Shown here: piece after piece, positions 35,605 to 44,039 of the stretch
Layout: each line of letters begins with the position of its first letter
Position numbering within the stretch: position 1 is the stretch's first letter
Origin: Aldersonia sp. NBC_00410
GTDB taxonomy: Bacteria > Actinomycetota > Actinomycetes > Mycobacteriales > Mycobacteriaceae
Length of the DNA stretch: 64,000 bases
Reading direction: 5' to 3'
NCBI RefSeq assembly: GCF_026342035.1
Contig: NZ_JAPENM010000010.1
Location: forward strand, 1 to 64,000
The notes under the pieces: generated by a model
Told to the model about the DNA's origin: nothing
Databases searched by the model: none
What the model saw: the letters and a program-made list of their open reading frames with translations, nothing else
Program-made: the position numbers and the translations under genes

Positions 35605-35988
35605 TCATTCGGCAGCAGCGTCGTACTGCATCGCGCCGATCGCGTTGCCGCCCGGATCGGCGAAGTAGATGAGGTGGCCGACGCCGGTGATCGTGAATCG
35701 GTCCATCAGGATCGTGCCACCGGCATCGCGGACCGCATGCGCTGTCGCGTCGACATCCTCGACGGCGAACGTGCACTCGGCACCGATCATGGTGTTGCCG
35801 GGAACGAGTTCGCGTCGGGCTTGCAACGCCCCGGCGATCCCCGGCTCGTCGTCGGGACCGGTTTGGATCTTGAAGAAACCGGGTGGGCCCCAGGCGCTGA
35901 AGGTCCAGCCGAAGACTTTTCCGTAGAAGTCCCTGGCTGCGTGCACGTCCGTGGCATTGAGCGCGAAATGCGCGAGGTTGGCTGGCAT
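35605..35988 (-). CDS. VOC-superfamily protein
   Basis: 127 aa from ATG 35988. LAHFALNATDVHAARDFYGKVFGWTFSAWGPPGFFKIQTG and CTFAVEDVDATAHAVRDAGGTILMDRFTITGVGHLIYFADPGGNAIGAMQYD show the VOC fold with the CAB-type D-P-x-G-N turn. Substrate unknown. Upstream in-frame ATG 36039 would overlap the divergent AraC start; neither start has a strong ribosome site. Confidence 0.82.
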   Translation of the reverse strand: MPANLAHFALNATDVHAARDFYGKVFGWTFSAWGPPGFFKIQTGPDDEPGIAGALQARRELVPGNTMIGAECTFAVEDVDATAHAVRDAGGTILMDRFTITGVGHLIYFADPGGNAIGAMQYDAAAE

Positions 35989-36042
35989 AAGCGAATCGTC
36001 CCACCACGCGACCGTGTCGCACGACGTAATCTTTGCCATGAA

Positions 36043-36789
36043 ATGTCGAAAAGCCGACATCCCGACGAGCCCGCCGTGCGCGGCTATTCCGTGCGACACC
36101 CGCCCGGGCAGGCGGTTCTGCCCATCGAAAGTGGCTGGGACCAACTGCTCTACACCGCCGCGGGAACGATGACCATCACCACGTCCTCGGGCTCGTGGAC
36201 GATCCCGCCCTACCGAGCAGTCTGGATTCCCGACGGTCGTCCGGCTCGGGTGCGCAATCGGTTCCCGGTCGCGGTCCGCTCGCTCTACTTCGCCTGCGAG
36301 ATGCGCGCACTGCCTGCGTCCCCGGGCGCGGTCACCGTGTCCGGGTTCGTCCGAGAACTGTTGCTGCACACGGTGCACACCTGCCCGCTCCAACTCGACG
36401 ACCCCGTGCACTGTGCGCTCATGACGGTGCTGCTCGATCAGCTGCGCGCTCTGCCCGCGGCCGCATTGTGGCTGCCGATGCCCGACGACGCACGTGCCAC
36501 AGCCGCCGCCACGCTGATCCGTGCCGCACCCGCGCTCACCCTCTCGGCCGTTGCCAGGAACGTGGCGACCAGCCAGCGGACCTTGGAACGCACGTTCCGC
36601 ACGCAAACCGGGATGAGTTTGGGCGCGTGGCGGCGGCGGGCGCGAATTCTGGGGTCCCTCGACTACCTGGCCGCGGACTATTCGGTCACCGACGCTGCGC
36701 TCGCCGCCGCATACGCCACCCCTTCGGCGTTCGTCACCGCGTTCAAACACGAACTCGGGCAGGCGCCACTGGCGTTCCTGCGGCACTGA
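36043..36789 (+). CDS. AraC-family regulator
   Basis: 248 aa from ATG 36043. The N-terminal cupin-like sensing domain (QLLYTAAGTMTITTSSGSWTIPPYRAVWIPDGRPARVRN) is joined to two HTH repeats (LTLSAVARNVATSQRTLERTFRTQTGMSLGAWRRRARIL and SVTDAALAAAYATPSAFVTAFKHELGQAP). The divergent VOC gene starts 55 bp away and is its most likely target. Confidence 0.85.
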   Translation: MSKSRHPDEPAVRGYSVRHPPGQAVLPIESGWDQLLYTAAGTMTITTSSGSWTIPPYRAVWIPDGRPARVRNRFPVAVRSLYFACEMRALPASPGAVTVSGFVRELLLHTVHTCPLQLDDPVHCALMTVLLDQLRALPAAALWLPMPDDARATAAATLIRAAPALTLSAVARNVATSQRTLERTFRTQTGMSLGAWRRRARILGSLDYLAADYSVTDAALAAAYATPSAFVTAFKHELGQAPLAFLRH

Positions 36790-36800
36790 GCGTGCGGGTA

Positions 36801-37199
36801 TCAATCAGCGGGGGCGATGAGGACCGCGACCAGGCCGCCGATCATCGCGGTGTTCTTCAGGAATTGCGTCCGCTGCTGCGCCCGCTTCGCGGGGTTGTCG
36901 ATTTTCCAGAAAGAATGTCCGGCAATGGTTGTCGGGACCAGCGAGCCGACCAGCGCCGTGGCCGACAGGCGTGGGAGCACGCCGACGGTCAGCAGCGCGC
37001 CCGCCGTCATCTGCACCGCGCCGTTGAGTCGAACGATTGTTTCGTTGTCCGCGGGCAGCGGCGCAACCTCGCGCAGCTTCGCCAGCGTTGGTGCCGCCAT
37101 GTCGACGCGCCCGCCGGGTTCACGAAACGCGTCGAAACCAAAATAGGCGTAGCTGACCCCGGTGAGCGCCCGGGCGATAGCGCGTAGGAAATGCAGCAT
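36801..37199 (-). CDS. DoxX-family membrane protein
   Basis: 132 aa with four hydrophobic segments and the DoxX N-terminus ARALTGVSYAYFGFDAFREPGGRV. The rest, LNGAVQMTAGALLTVGVLPRLSATALVGSLVPTTIAGHSFW, fits DoxX/SURF4-like proteins linked with oxidative stress and thiol homeostasis in mycobacteria. Convergent with AraC and divergent from the next gene. Confidence 0.85.
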   Translation of the reverse strand: MLHFLRAIARALTGVSYAYFGFDAFREPGGRVDMAAPTLAKLREVAPLPADNETIVRLNGAVQMTAGALLTVGVLPRLSATALVGSLVPTTIAGHSFWKIDNPAKRAQQRTQFLKNTAMIGGLVAVLIAPAD

Positions 37200-37309
37200 C
37201 GGCTCTGTCCTCTCGACGATTGAGTTGACCGTGGACCATCTCTCACATGTACCCGAACACCGCGGTGCAACTGCGTAGAATGACCGGCAAATCTCTCCCG
37301 AGGACGAAC

Positions 37310-38032
37310 ATGGCCAGCGACCCGCGTGCGGCCGGCGAAGCAGCCGATCGATTGCCCGATCGAGCAGATCGTGAACGGTTCGGTGGATACGGGGTGATGG
37401 GTCTGCCCTTTGCCGGCGGTCACTACCTCGCGTCGCGCCATTTCCCGGCCAGCTCCATCGGACCCGGCTACGACTCGGTGTGGCTTCGCGACCCCGGCGG
37501 ACGGTGGACGATTTTCAGCAGCGCCCCACCCAGTTCCAGCTGTCCCCGATACTTCGCGGCGGCGGTGGACGAGACCGTATCCACGCCGATCACCGTCACC
37601 TGGCCCGATCCGTTCGCACTGTCCGTCGAGGTGCCCCACCGGCTCGTCTGGGATCTGCTGCTCGTCGCCACACCGGCAACGAGGGCGATGACGGTGGCGG
37701 GCCGACTACTGCCCGCCGCGGCGTGGCGCAATGGTGCGGTGCTGGCCACGATGTCGCGGATCGCCGGCCCGATGCTCGGTGTCGGGCGGGTGGCGTTGAC
37801 CGGGACCGCGCCGAACGGTCAATCGTTCCAAACGAATCCGCGCATGGTGTGGGCGGTCGCCGACAGCCACGCTCACATCGACGGTGTCGATGCAGGCAGA
37901 CCCGGACCGCTCCCCGAGCAGGCCCACCTCGGCGACTTCTGGCTGCCGCAGCGCGGTATGTTCGCGATCGGCGAGGCATTCTTCGCCCCGTTCGATGCAC
38001 AGCGACACCGCGCGGCGAGCCCCGGCGAGTGA
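37310..38032 (+). CDS. Conserved hypothetical protein
   Basis: 240 aa from ATG 37310, preferred because GAGGACG lies upstream; starts at 37247 or 37280 are possible. No motif is diagnostic. Pieces such as GYGVMGLPFAGGHYLASRHFPASSIGPGYDSVWLRDPGGRWTIFSS and ARAMTVAGRLLPAAAWRNGAVLATMSRIAGPMLGVGRVALTGTAPNGQSFQTNPRMVWAV look like a real beta-rich protein. The order resembles uncharacterised actinobacterial proteins with a lipocalin-like hydrophobic core, but I cannot name it. Confidence 0.6.
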   Translation: MASDPRAAGEAADRLPDRADRERFGGYGVMGLPFAGGHYLASRHFPASSIGPGYDSVWLRDPGGRWTIFSSAPPSSSCPRYFAAAVDETVSTPITVTWPDPFALSVEVPHRLVWDLLLVATPATRAMTVAGRLLPAAAWRNGAVLATMSRIAGPMLGVGRVALTGTAPNGQSFQTNPRMVWAVADSHAHIDGVDAGRPGPLPEQAHLGDFWLPQRGMFAIGEAFFAPFDAQRHRAASPGE

Positions 38033-38041
38033 TGATGGCGA

Positions 38042-40204
38042 TCAGCGGCGTTGCGCCAACTCGGTCGACGCCGCTTCGATCTCGTCCTCGGATAGCAGCA
38101 CCTCGAGTGCGGCGGCGCCGAGCGGTATGAAGCTGTCGGCACTCGTGACGCGCACGATCGGACCGCCGAACCCACCCTCCACCAGGATCGTCACGATCCC
38201 CTCACCTACGCCCCCGGCATGACGCGTTTCGTCCACGACGAGCACCCGTCCGGTCGACGCGGCCGCGCGCAGAATATCGGTTCGCGGCAGCGGAGCGAGC
38301 CACCGAATGTCCAAGACCCGGACGCGAATCCCCTTTGCGGCAAGCCGGCGGCAGACGCGCAGGCTCATCCGGACCCCGTTGCCAAAGCTGATGAGGGTGA
38401 GGTCGTCGCCGTCGCCGTAGGTGCGTGCCCGCCCGATCGGAGCGTGGTCGACATCGGCCGGGTACGGAGCCAGCCACCCATCGTCGCCGACCTCGTGCAG
38501 GTCTCGGGTGTGATACAGCGCGATCGGCTCGAGGTACACGCACACCGCGCCCGATTGCCGGGCCGCGGCGACACAGGTCCGCAGCATTGCCGCGGCGTCG
38601 TCGGGACGCGCGGGCGAGGCGATCACCAATCCGGGGATGTCACGCAGCGCCGCGACAGCGTTGTCATTGTGGAAATGTCCGCCGAAACCCTTCTGGTAGC
38701 CGTATCCGGCAATGCGGACGACCATCGGATTGCGGTATTGCCGTCGCGAGAAGAACTGCAGCGTCGCCGCCTCACCGCGCAGCTGGTCCGCGGCGTTGTG
38801 CAGGTAGGCCAGGTACTGAATCTCCGCGATGGGCAGCAGCCCCGCGAGCCCGGCGCCGAGCGCCAGACCCAGGATCGACTGTTCATCGAGCAGCGTGTCG
38901 AATACGCGGTTCGCGCCGAACCTCTTGCGCAGTCCTCGGGTGACGCCGTAGACACCGCCCTTGCGCGCCACGTCCTCGCCGAACAGCAGGGCTTCGGGGA
39001 ACTCCGTGAGGGTGTCGTCGAGGGCTCGGTTGACCGCCTGCGCGAGCGTCAGCGCGGTCTCCGGCGCGCCGTTGTCGCGCACCGGCGCAGTCGGCCTGGC
39101 CGACAATGCGTCTCGCAGGGTCTCGGTGAGCGGCGACAGCACCGCGCTCGGGCTGTCGAGTTCGGCCTCGCCGCGCAAGTGGTCGGCGAGTGTCCTCACC
39201 TGCGTGCGCTTGTCCTCGTAGCTGTGCAGCACCTGCTCGGGTGTGCAGAATCCGTGCTCGACGAGTAGGCGCGCGGTCGCGAGCAGCGGGTCCCGTGCGT
39301 AGTCGGCCGAGATCTCCTGTGGGGAACGATATCCCGGTTCGAAGTCGGAGCCGGCGTGGCCCATCAGACGGACCGTGCGCAAATGCAGGAACGCGGGCCT
39401 GCGCTCGGTACGGACCCACTCGGCAGCGGCGTGCGCCGCCTCGTAGGTACCGGTCGGGTCGTCGCCCTCGGCGGCGAAGTACGCCAAGCCGGCGCGCTGG
39501 GAGAAGCTCGTCGCTATCCAGCCCGTCGGCGTCCGGACGCTGATCCCGATCCCGTTGTCCTCGCACACCAGCAGCAACGGAAGCGGAATCCCTTGATAAG
39601 CAGTGTGAATGGCGGTGTTGATCGCGCCGACCGCGGTGGAGTGACTCGCCGAGGCATCCCCGAAGCTACACACGGTCACGGCGTCGGCCGGCCACGGCGT
39701 CGAAATGCGCAGCCGGGCAGCACGTCCGATGGCGAAGGCGACACCGACCGCTCTGGGCAGATGCGAAGCGATCGTCGAGGTCTGCGGAACGATCGTCAGG
39801 TCTACGCGGCCGAACACCTTGTGTCGCCCACCGGCGATCGGCTCCGCGGTGGCGGCGAACATCCCGAGCAGGACGTCGCGCAGCGGATCGGAACCGCCGA
39901 CCCGTTGCGCCCGTTCGAGAAAGAAACCGCCGGACCGGTAGTGCAGCAGCGCGGGGTCGGTCGTGCGGAGCGCGGCAGCAACCACGGCATTGCTCTCGTG
40001 ACCCGCCGAACCGATCGTGTAGTACCCACGACCTGCCGCGCGGAGTTCGCGGGCGGCGAGATCGAGATGACGGCTGCCGAGTTGGGCGTCGAACAGGTCG
40101 AGCAGCCGCGCCGCCGGCAATGGCCCCTCGTCCGCGGCAATCGACGATTGCGCATGGAGGTGCGTAACGGCGGCGACGAAGTGCTCGTCGATGTTTTCAC
40201 CCAT
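38042..40204 (-). CDS. Fused alpha-beta E1 of a thiamine-diphosphate 2-oxoacid dehydrogenase
   Basis: 720 aa. The first half is an E1-alpha (YYTIGSAGHESNAVVAAALRTTDPALLHYRSGGFFLERAQR, then SFGDASASHSTAVGAINTA and LLVCEDNGIGISVRTP); the second from about 385 is an E1-beta (LTLAQAVNRALDDTLTEFPEALLFGEDVARKGGVYGVTRGL, ending SFIPLGAAALEVLLSEDEIEAA). In two-chain enzymes the ThDP motif reads GDG-x25-NN; here it is GDA...DN, a form I associate with this fused subfamily. Likely substrate: a branched-chain or similar 2-oxo acid. No E2 or E3 is adjacent, so partners must be encoded elsewhere or it acts as a decarboxylase. Ends 10 bp from the convergent upstream gene. Confidence 0.82.
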   Translation of the reverse strand: MGENIDEHFVAAVTHLHAQSSIAADEGPLPAARLLDLFDAQLGSRHLDLAARELRAAGRGYYTIGSAGHESNAVVAAALRTTDPALLHYRSGGFFLERAQRVGGSDPLRDVLLGMFAATAEPIAGGRHKVFGRVDLTIVPQTSTIASHLPRAVGVAFAIGRAARLRISTPWPADAVTVCSFGDASASHSTAVGAINTAIHTAYQGIPLPLLLVCEDNGIGISVRTPTGWIATSFSQRAGLAYFAAEGDDPTGTYEAAHAAAEWVRTERRPAFLHLRTVRLMGHAGSDFEPGYRSPQEISADYARDPLLATARLLVEHGFCTPEQVLHSYEDKRTQVRTLADHLRGEAELDSPSAVLSPLTETLRDALSARPTAPVRDNGAPETALTLAQAVNRALDDTLTEFPEALLFGEDVARKGGVYGVTRGLRKRFGANRVFDTLLDEQSILGLALGAGLAGLLPIAEIQYLAYLHNAADQLRGEAATLQFFSRRQYRNPMVVRIAGYGYQKGFGGHFHNDNAVAALRDIPGLVIASPARPDDAAAMLRTCVAAARQSGAVCVYLEPIALYHTRDLHEVGDDGWLAPYPADVDHAPIGRARTYGDGDDLTLISFGNGVRMSLRVCRRLAAKGIRVRVLDIRWLAPLPRTDILRAAASTGRVLVVDETRHAGGVGEGIVTILVEGGFGGPIVRVTSADSFIPLGAAALEVLLSEDEIEAASTELAQRR

Positions 40205-40276
40205 CGTGTTCGATCGTCGCCGACGTCAGGGAATGATGACTACTCCGGGCGGGGCCGGGCAGCCGCAACCGAGCGA

Positions 40277-40780
40277 CTACCACGGGACGACGAAGAGCCG
40301 GTCCGCCCGCACGGCGGCGTCGGACCACATCGGTGGGCAGGGAAGTCCGGGCGTGGTCGCCACCTCGAAATGCCACCATTCGTTGGCAAACGTGCGGCAC
40401 AGCCCCCAACGGAGACCGTTGGCTTCCAGCCAGGCGGCTCCCTCCGGTGGACCGACATCGACGGCGTGACCTCCCACATGGGTGGATTCGTTCGGCGGTA
40501 GAACCCGGCGGCGCGCCGCCTCCGGACTGCCGTAGGTGGCGAGCGCGTCGCGCCACAGCCGTTCCTGTTCCGCCGGGGTGCGCCCGCCGGAAGTGATCGA
40601 CAACGCAACGCCTTCCGATCGCGCAGCCTCGGAGGCCCGTGCATATGCGGCGTCCAGTACCGGGTCGAGTCCGTACCCCGACTCGGCCGCTGCGCGTCCC
40701 GGAAAGAGCAGAATCGCCAAGGCGACGACGGCAATGAGCGTCGAACCCGCCGCCGGCACACCACTGTGGATGATCCGCAC
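40277..40780 (-). CDS. D-alanyl-D-alanine carboxypeptidase, M15 (VanY-like), exported
   Basis: 167 aa from GTG 40780. The first ~33 residues are a signal/anchor (IIHSGVPAAGSTLIAVVALAILLFPGRAAAESGYG). The zinc site of M15 is complete: ESTHVGGHAVDVG provides His and Asp and EWWHFE the catalytic Glu and last His. It trims peptidoglycan stem peptides outside the membrane. A longer form from 40918 would overlap the DUF2235 start and put the signal far inside, so it is less likely. Confidence 0.82.
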   Translation of the reverse strand: MRIIHSGVPAAGSTLIAVVALAILLFPGRAAAESGYGLDPVLDAAYARASEAARSEGVALSITSGGRTPAEQERLWRDALATYGSPEAARRRVLPPNESTHVGGHAVDVGPPEGAAWLEANGLRWGLCRTFANEWWHFEVATTPGLPCPPMWSDAAVRADRLFVVPW

Positions 40781-40886
40781 ATGGGTAGTAAACCCGTCGC
40801 AATCGGGTAGCGCACTACGCGTGTCCGATTCTCCTGCCGTTGAAAGGGTGGGGACATCCGATGAACGCGACCCAAGGGGTACCTCG

Positions 40887-42035
40887 ATGAAGCGTCTGGT
40901 GGTCTGCTGTGACGGCACGTGGAAGAGCGCGGAAGATCAATACATCTCGAATGTGGAGAAGATCGCGCGTGCGGTACGGACCCGAGACGACGACGGAGTC
41001 GCTCAGATCGTGCACTACGTCAGCGGCGTGGGCACCGGTGAAACCCGGCTGGGCCGGCTGCTCGCCGGTGCCACCGGCGCGGGGTTGAACTCCGCGCTGC
41101 TGAGCGCGTACCGATTCCTCGCGCTCAACTACGAACACGGCGATCAGATCTACCTGTTCGGTTTCAGCCGCGGTGCGTACACCGCCCGCAGCCTGGCCGG
41201 GATGATCGGATTCAACGGGCTGCTCACCATGGACGGGGTCCTCGCGAAGTCGAACCCGCTGAGCGATGCGCTCGAGGTGTACCGGAACAGGCCACGCGGC
41301 GACGGTCCCGTCGACCTGCGGACCGAACTCTTCCGGGAGCTGACCTATCAGGGTGACGAGCGGCCCAAGATCACCTTCCTCGGCGTCTTCGACACCGTCG
41401 GAGCGCTCGGCGTCCCCGGGATGGCCGGCGCGAAGTTCGGGTTCCACAATGTGAATCTGTCCGACGAGGTGCTGCGTGCGCGTCAGGCGCTCGCGATCGA
41501 CGAGCCGCGGCTGAAGTTCACCCCGGCAGTGTGGAACGGCAACGGGACCACCGACCTCAAACAGGTCTGGTTCGACGGTGATCACACCGATGTCGGTGGT
41601 GGTCACGAGGACACCACGCTGTCGGACGAGACGTTGCGATGGATCGTGCGCGAGGCCGGCGACCGCGAGATCGATGGTGGCGGACTGCAGTTCAAGTTCC
41701 GCGCAGCCCGACCGGTGCGCGGGCCGCGGCCGAAACCGTTCGATCCGTTGAAATTCGCCTACTGGTTCGACAATCGGCTGATCCTGTTGAAGCGGCGCTG
41801 GCGCAAGCCCACCCAACCGATCCGAACCAGAGGGAGCCGCCGCGTTCTCGCGCTCTCACCCGAAGACGTGAGCAAGAACCACATTTATCTGGCGAACACG
41901 GCCCTGGACAACTGGCGGGCGAATACCACGCGCGTGGATTCGGCCCCCAACATCGGGTGGTGGCAGGGTGCCGACGACCACCTCGACGCCGTGCCCGGTC
42001 CCATCGAGCCGGATATTCCCCGGATGGTCGATTAG
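40887..42035 (+). CDS. DUF2235 alpha/beta-hydrolase-like protein
   Basis: 382 aa from ATG 40887. MKRLVVCCDGTWKS at the N-terminus, the nucleophile elbow GFSRGAYTARSLAGMIG and FDTVGALGVPG are the DUF2235 hallmarks; DHTDVGGGHEDTTLSDETLRWIV near 235 supplies the Asp/His. Relatives include the Tle1-type phospholipase effectors of type VI secretion; actinobacteria lack that system, so a lipid-processing role in the cytoplasm is only inferred. It lies beside an orphan ParA pair on the other strand (convergent). Confidence 0.85.
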   Translation: MKRLVVCCDGTWKSAEDQYISNVEKIARAVRTRDDDGVAQIVHYVSGVGTGETRLGRLLAGATGAGLNSALLSAYRFLALNYEHGDQIYLFGFSRGAYTARSLAGMIGFNGLLTMDGVLAKSNPLSDALEVYRNRPRGDGPVDLRTELFRELTYQGDERPKITFLGVFDTVGALGVPGMAGAKFGFHNVNLSDEVLRARQALAIDEPRLKFTPAVWNGNGTTDLKQVWFDGDHTDVGGGHEDTTLSDETLRWIVREAGDREIDGGGLQFKFRAARPVRGPRPKPFDPLKFAYWFDNRLILLKRRWRKPTQPIRTRGSRRVLALSPEDVSKNHIYLANTALDNWRANTTRVDSAPNIGWWQGADDHLDAVPGPIEPDIPRMVD

Positions 42036-42072
42036 GGTTCGACCAGGCCCGGCCCGGGCGAGTGGTCACTAC

Positions 42073-42579
42073 CTACGTTCGAAACGCGTCGCCCTTGGTT
42101 GCCCGGGCCACGACTCGCTCGCTGATGCGCTCGCGCAACCGGTCCGGGCTGCGCCAGCGCATCGCACGTTTGTCGTAGTCCATGGCGTGCTCGGCGACGA
42201 TGTCCTTGAGTTGTTCGGTATCGAGTGCCGCGAGCGCGTCCTGCAGCCCGGACTCGCCCGAGTCGAGGTACACGGCGAACGGATCGATCGGCCCGGGTTG
42301 ACGCTTGGCGCGGCGGCTCGGCGCGCTGCCCCGGCTCGCGCCCGTACCGGATCGCGACGCGGGTGCGGGAGCAGCTCCGGCGGCAAGGGCCGCCTCGAGG
42401 CCACGGGCGAACCGTGGTGTCCGAACCGCCTCTTCCGCGAGTAGTTGCGTCACACCGGCGAGTGCTGCGGCCAATCCGGGGAGCTCGGCCTGGAGCTTCA
42501 CCAGCGCGCCTGCGGCCGCATCCACCTGGATCCGCCCCGCAGCTCGATCACGCTCGGCATCCTCGACTCGTTCGGTCAC
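42073..42579 (-). CDS. ParA partner protein, helical, unrecognised
   Basis: 168 aa from GTG 42579. The sequence is alanine- and charge-rich and probably helical: MTERVEDAERDRAAGRIQVDAAAGALVKLQAELPGLAAALAGVTQLLAEEA, a basic linker (RSGTGASRGSAPSRRAKRQ), then a distinct C-terminal part (DPFAVYLDSGESGLQDALAALDTEQLKDIVAEHAMDYDKRAMRWRSPDRLRERISERV) that resembles a helical DNA/RNA-binding or Rho-N-like unit. It overlaps ParA as GTGA and is translationally coupled, so it is likely its partner. No ParB signature is present. Confidence 0.65.
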   Translation of the reverse strand: MTERVEDAERDRAAGRIQVDAAAGALVKLQAELPGLAAALAGVTQLLAEEAVRTPRFARGLEAALAAGAAPAPASRSGTGASRGSAPSRRAKRQPGPIDPFAVYLDSGESGLQDALAALDTEQLKDIVAEHAMDYDKRAMRWRSPDRLRERISERVVARATKGDAFRT

Positions 42580-43433
42580 AGCAGCACCCTCGAGGTCAGG
42601 AGAATGTCCTCCGTCAAATTGCGCAGGTCGTCGAACCGTTCGCCACCGCCGTACTTTCCACGCAGCGTGCGATGGTCGACGTTCTCTGCGGCGGCGGCGA
42701 TCTGATTGGCTTCCGGAATCCACGCAGGCACGACGTTCGCGATCCGGTCGTCGCGTTGCAGCTGGTCGATCACCGCGCGGTGCACGCTCGACGCCGAACG
42801 GTATTTGGTGATGACCAGCCCGAGCTCCTTGATCGTGTGCCCGGTGCGGGCGGCAAACGCCGAAACTCGCGACTGCAGTTGCGGAATGCCGTAGGTGGAC
42901 AGAATGTCCGGGATCGTCGGGATGATGTAGCCATCTGCCAGACGCAGGCCGTTGAGGGTGAGCATGCCCAGGTTCGGTGGGCAGTCGACGAGGACGTAGT
43001 CGTAGCGGTCCAGCACCGGCGCCACCGCGTCGCGCAGCACCTCCACCGGCCAACTTGCGTGCGGTTCGGCGTACTGCCGGTAGCTCAGCCCTTCCTGGAT
43101 CTCCATCAGATCCAGCGACGAGGCCAGCAGGTCGACCCCGCGCACGGCATTGACCGGCGAGGCATTGACCTGGATCGCCTTGTCCATGTCGAACCGCATC
43201 CCGACCGACTCGACCGCTTCCAGAAACAGCGCCGCGAGGGTCAGGCCGCTCTCGTTGAGCTCCTGCCAGCGCCGCTCCCCGATCATCATCGTGGTCAGGT
43301 TCGTTTGCGGGTCGAGATCGATGAGCAGCACCCGTTGGCCGAACTCCGCGGCGAGGAACTCGCCGAGCGCAGCTGTGGTGGTCGTCTTGCCCACGCCGCC
43401 TTTGAGGTTGATCGTGGCAATCACCCTCGTCAT
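42576..43433 (-). CDS. ParA-family ATPase (orphan)
   Basis: 285 aa from ATG 43433 (GAGGGAC upstream). Deviant Walker A KGGVGKTTTTAALG near 11-24, LLIDLDPQTNLTTMMIG and YVLVDCPPNLGMLTLNGLRLADGYIIPT define the Soj/ParA class. There is no parS site or ParB next to it; instead the partner at 42073 is coupled. Roles could be positioning of a cargo protein or a plasmid-like partition system relocated to the chromosome. Confidence 0.85.
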   Translation of the reverse strand: MTRVIATINLKGGVGKTTTTAALGEFLAAEFGQRVLLIDLDPQTNLTTMMIGERRWQELNESGLTLAALFLEAVESVGMRFDMDKAIQVNASPVNAVRGVDLLASSLDLMEIQEGLSYRQYAEPHASWPVEVLRDAVAPVLDRYDYVLVDCPPNLGMLTLNGLRLADGYIIPTIPDILSTYGIPQLQSRVSAFAARTGHTIKELGLVITKYRSASSVHRAVIDQLQRDDRIANVVPAWIPEANQIAAAAENVDHRTLRGKYGGGERFDDLRNLTEDILLTSRVLL

Positions 43434-43606
43434 CGCACGTCCCTCATGTAGATCCTTTACTCGTCCGGCCGATCGGTTGGACCACGATAGCGACCCGAGC
43501 CGGCATCTCGACCGATCCGGTCGTGCGTGTTTCCGGACCGCGCCACCGGGTAGCCGTCCAGAGGTAGCGTTTGGCGCAGGTGAAGTGCTATCGGAGGCAC
43601 CGCGCA

Positions 43607-44017
43607 ATGACCCATGATTTCGAGCCCGAGAAGTGGAGAGCCGAACAGGCCCAGACCTCCGATGTCGAGAAGAACTGGCGTGACCCGGGTGCGATGCGTG
43701 CGGCCACCCGGTTCACCATCGCTGTCGTCGTCGTGGCGCTCGCCGTGATGGTGGGCTCGATCCTCTGGTCTGTAGCCACGGATCACGGCGAGTGCGCCGA
43801 TGCGGAGTTCGAGGTCTGTCAGTCGCCGCAGCGCTACTTCCTGGCCATGGCACCCACCGCGATCCTGCTGATCGGCGGGGTGGTGGCCTTCGTGCAGTCC
43901 TACCGGGCCTGGCGGTCGGGCCATGCGTGGCCGATCTGGCAGGGCGCGGGTTGGGTGCTCTTCGTACTGTCGCTGCTGTATCTCGGCCTGTCCTCGCCCG
44001 TGCTCGTCGTCGACTGA
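43607..44017 (+). CDS. Small two-to-three-helix membrane protein
   Basis: 136 aa from ATG 43607 after a TCGGAGG site. Soluble, charged N-terminus (MTHDFEPEKWRAEQAQTSDVEKNWRDP) then helices FTIAVVVVALAVMVGSILWSV, FLAMAPTAILLIGGVVAFV and GAGWVLFVLSLLYLGLSSPVLVV. A loop holds two cysteines (DHGECADAEFEVCQSP), probably outside. Function unknown. Divergent from ParA, 22 bp before the hydrolase. Confidence 0.7.
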   Translation: MTHDFEPEKWRAEQAQTSDVEKNWRDPGAMRAATRFTIAVVVVALAVMVGSILWSVATDHGECADAEFEVCQSPQRYFLAMAPTAILLIGGVVAFVQSYRAWRSGHAWPIWQGAGWVLFVLSLLYLGLSSPVLVVD

Positions 44018-44039
44018 GCGCTGTGGCACCATCCGAACG

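Noticed and set aside
43507-43521. CGACCG-N3-CGGTCG palindrome as a parS site for ParA
   Set aside because: Arms are short and unlike parS, and no ParB is present; similar palindromes are expected by chance in this GC-rich DNA.
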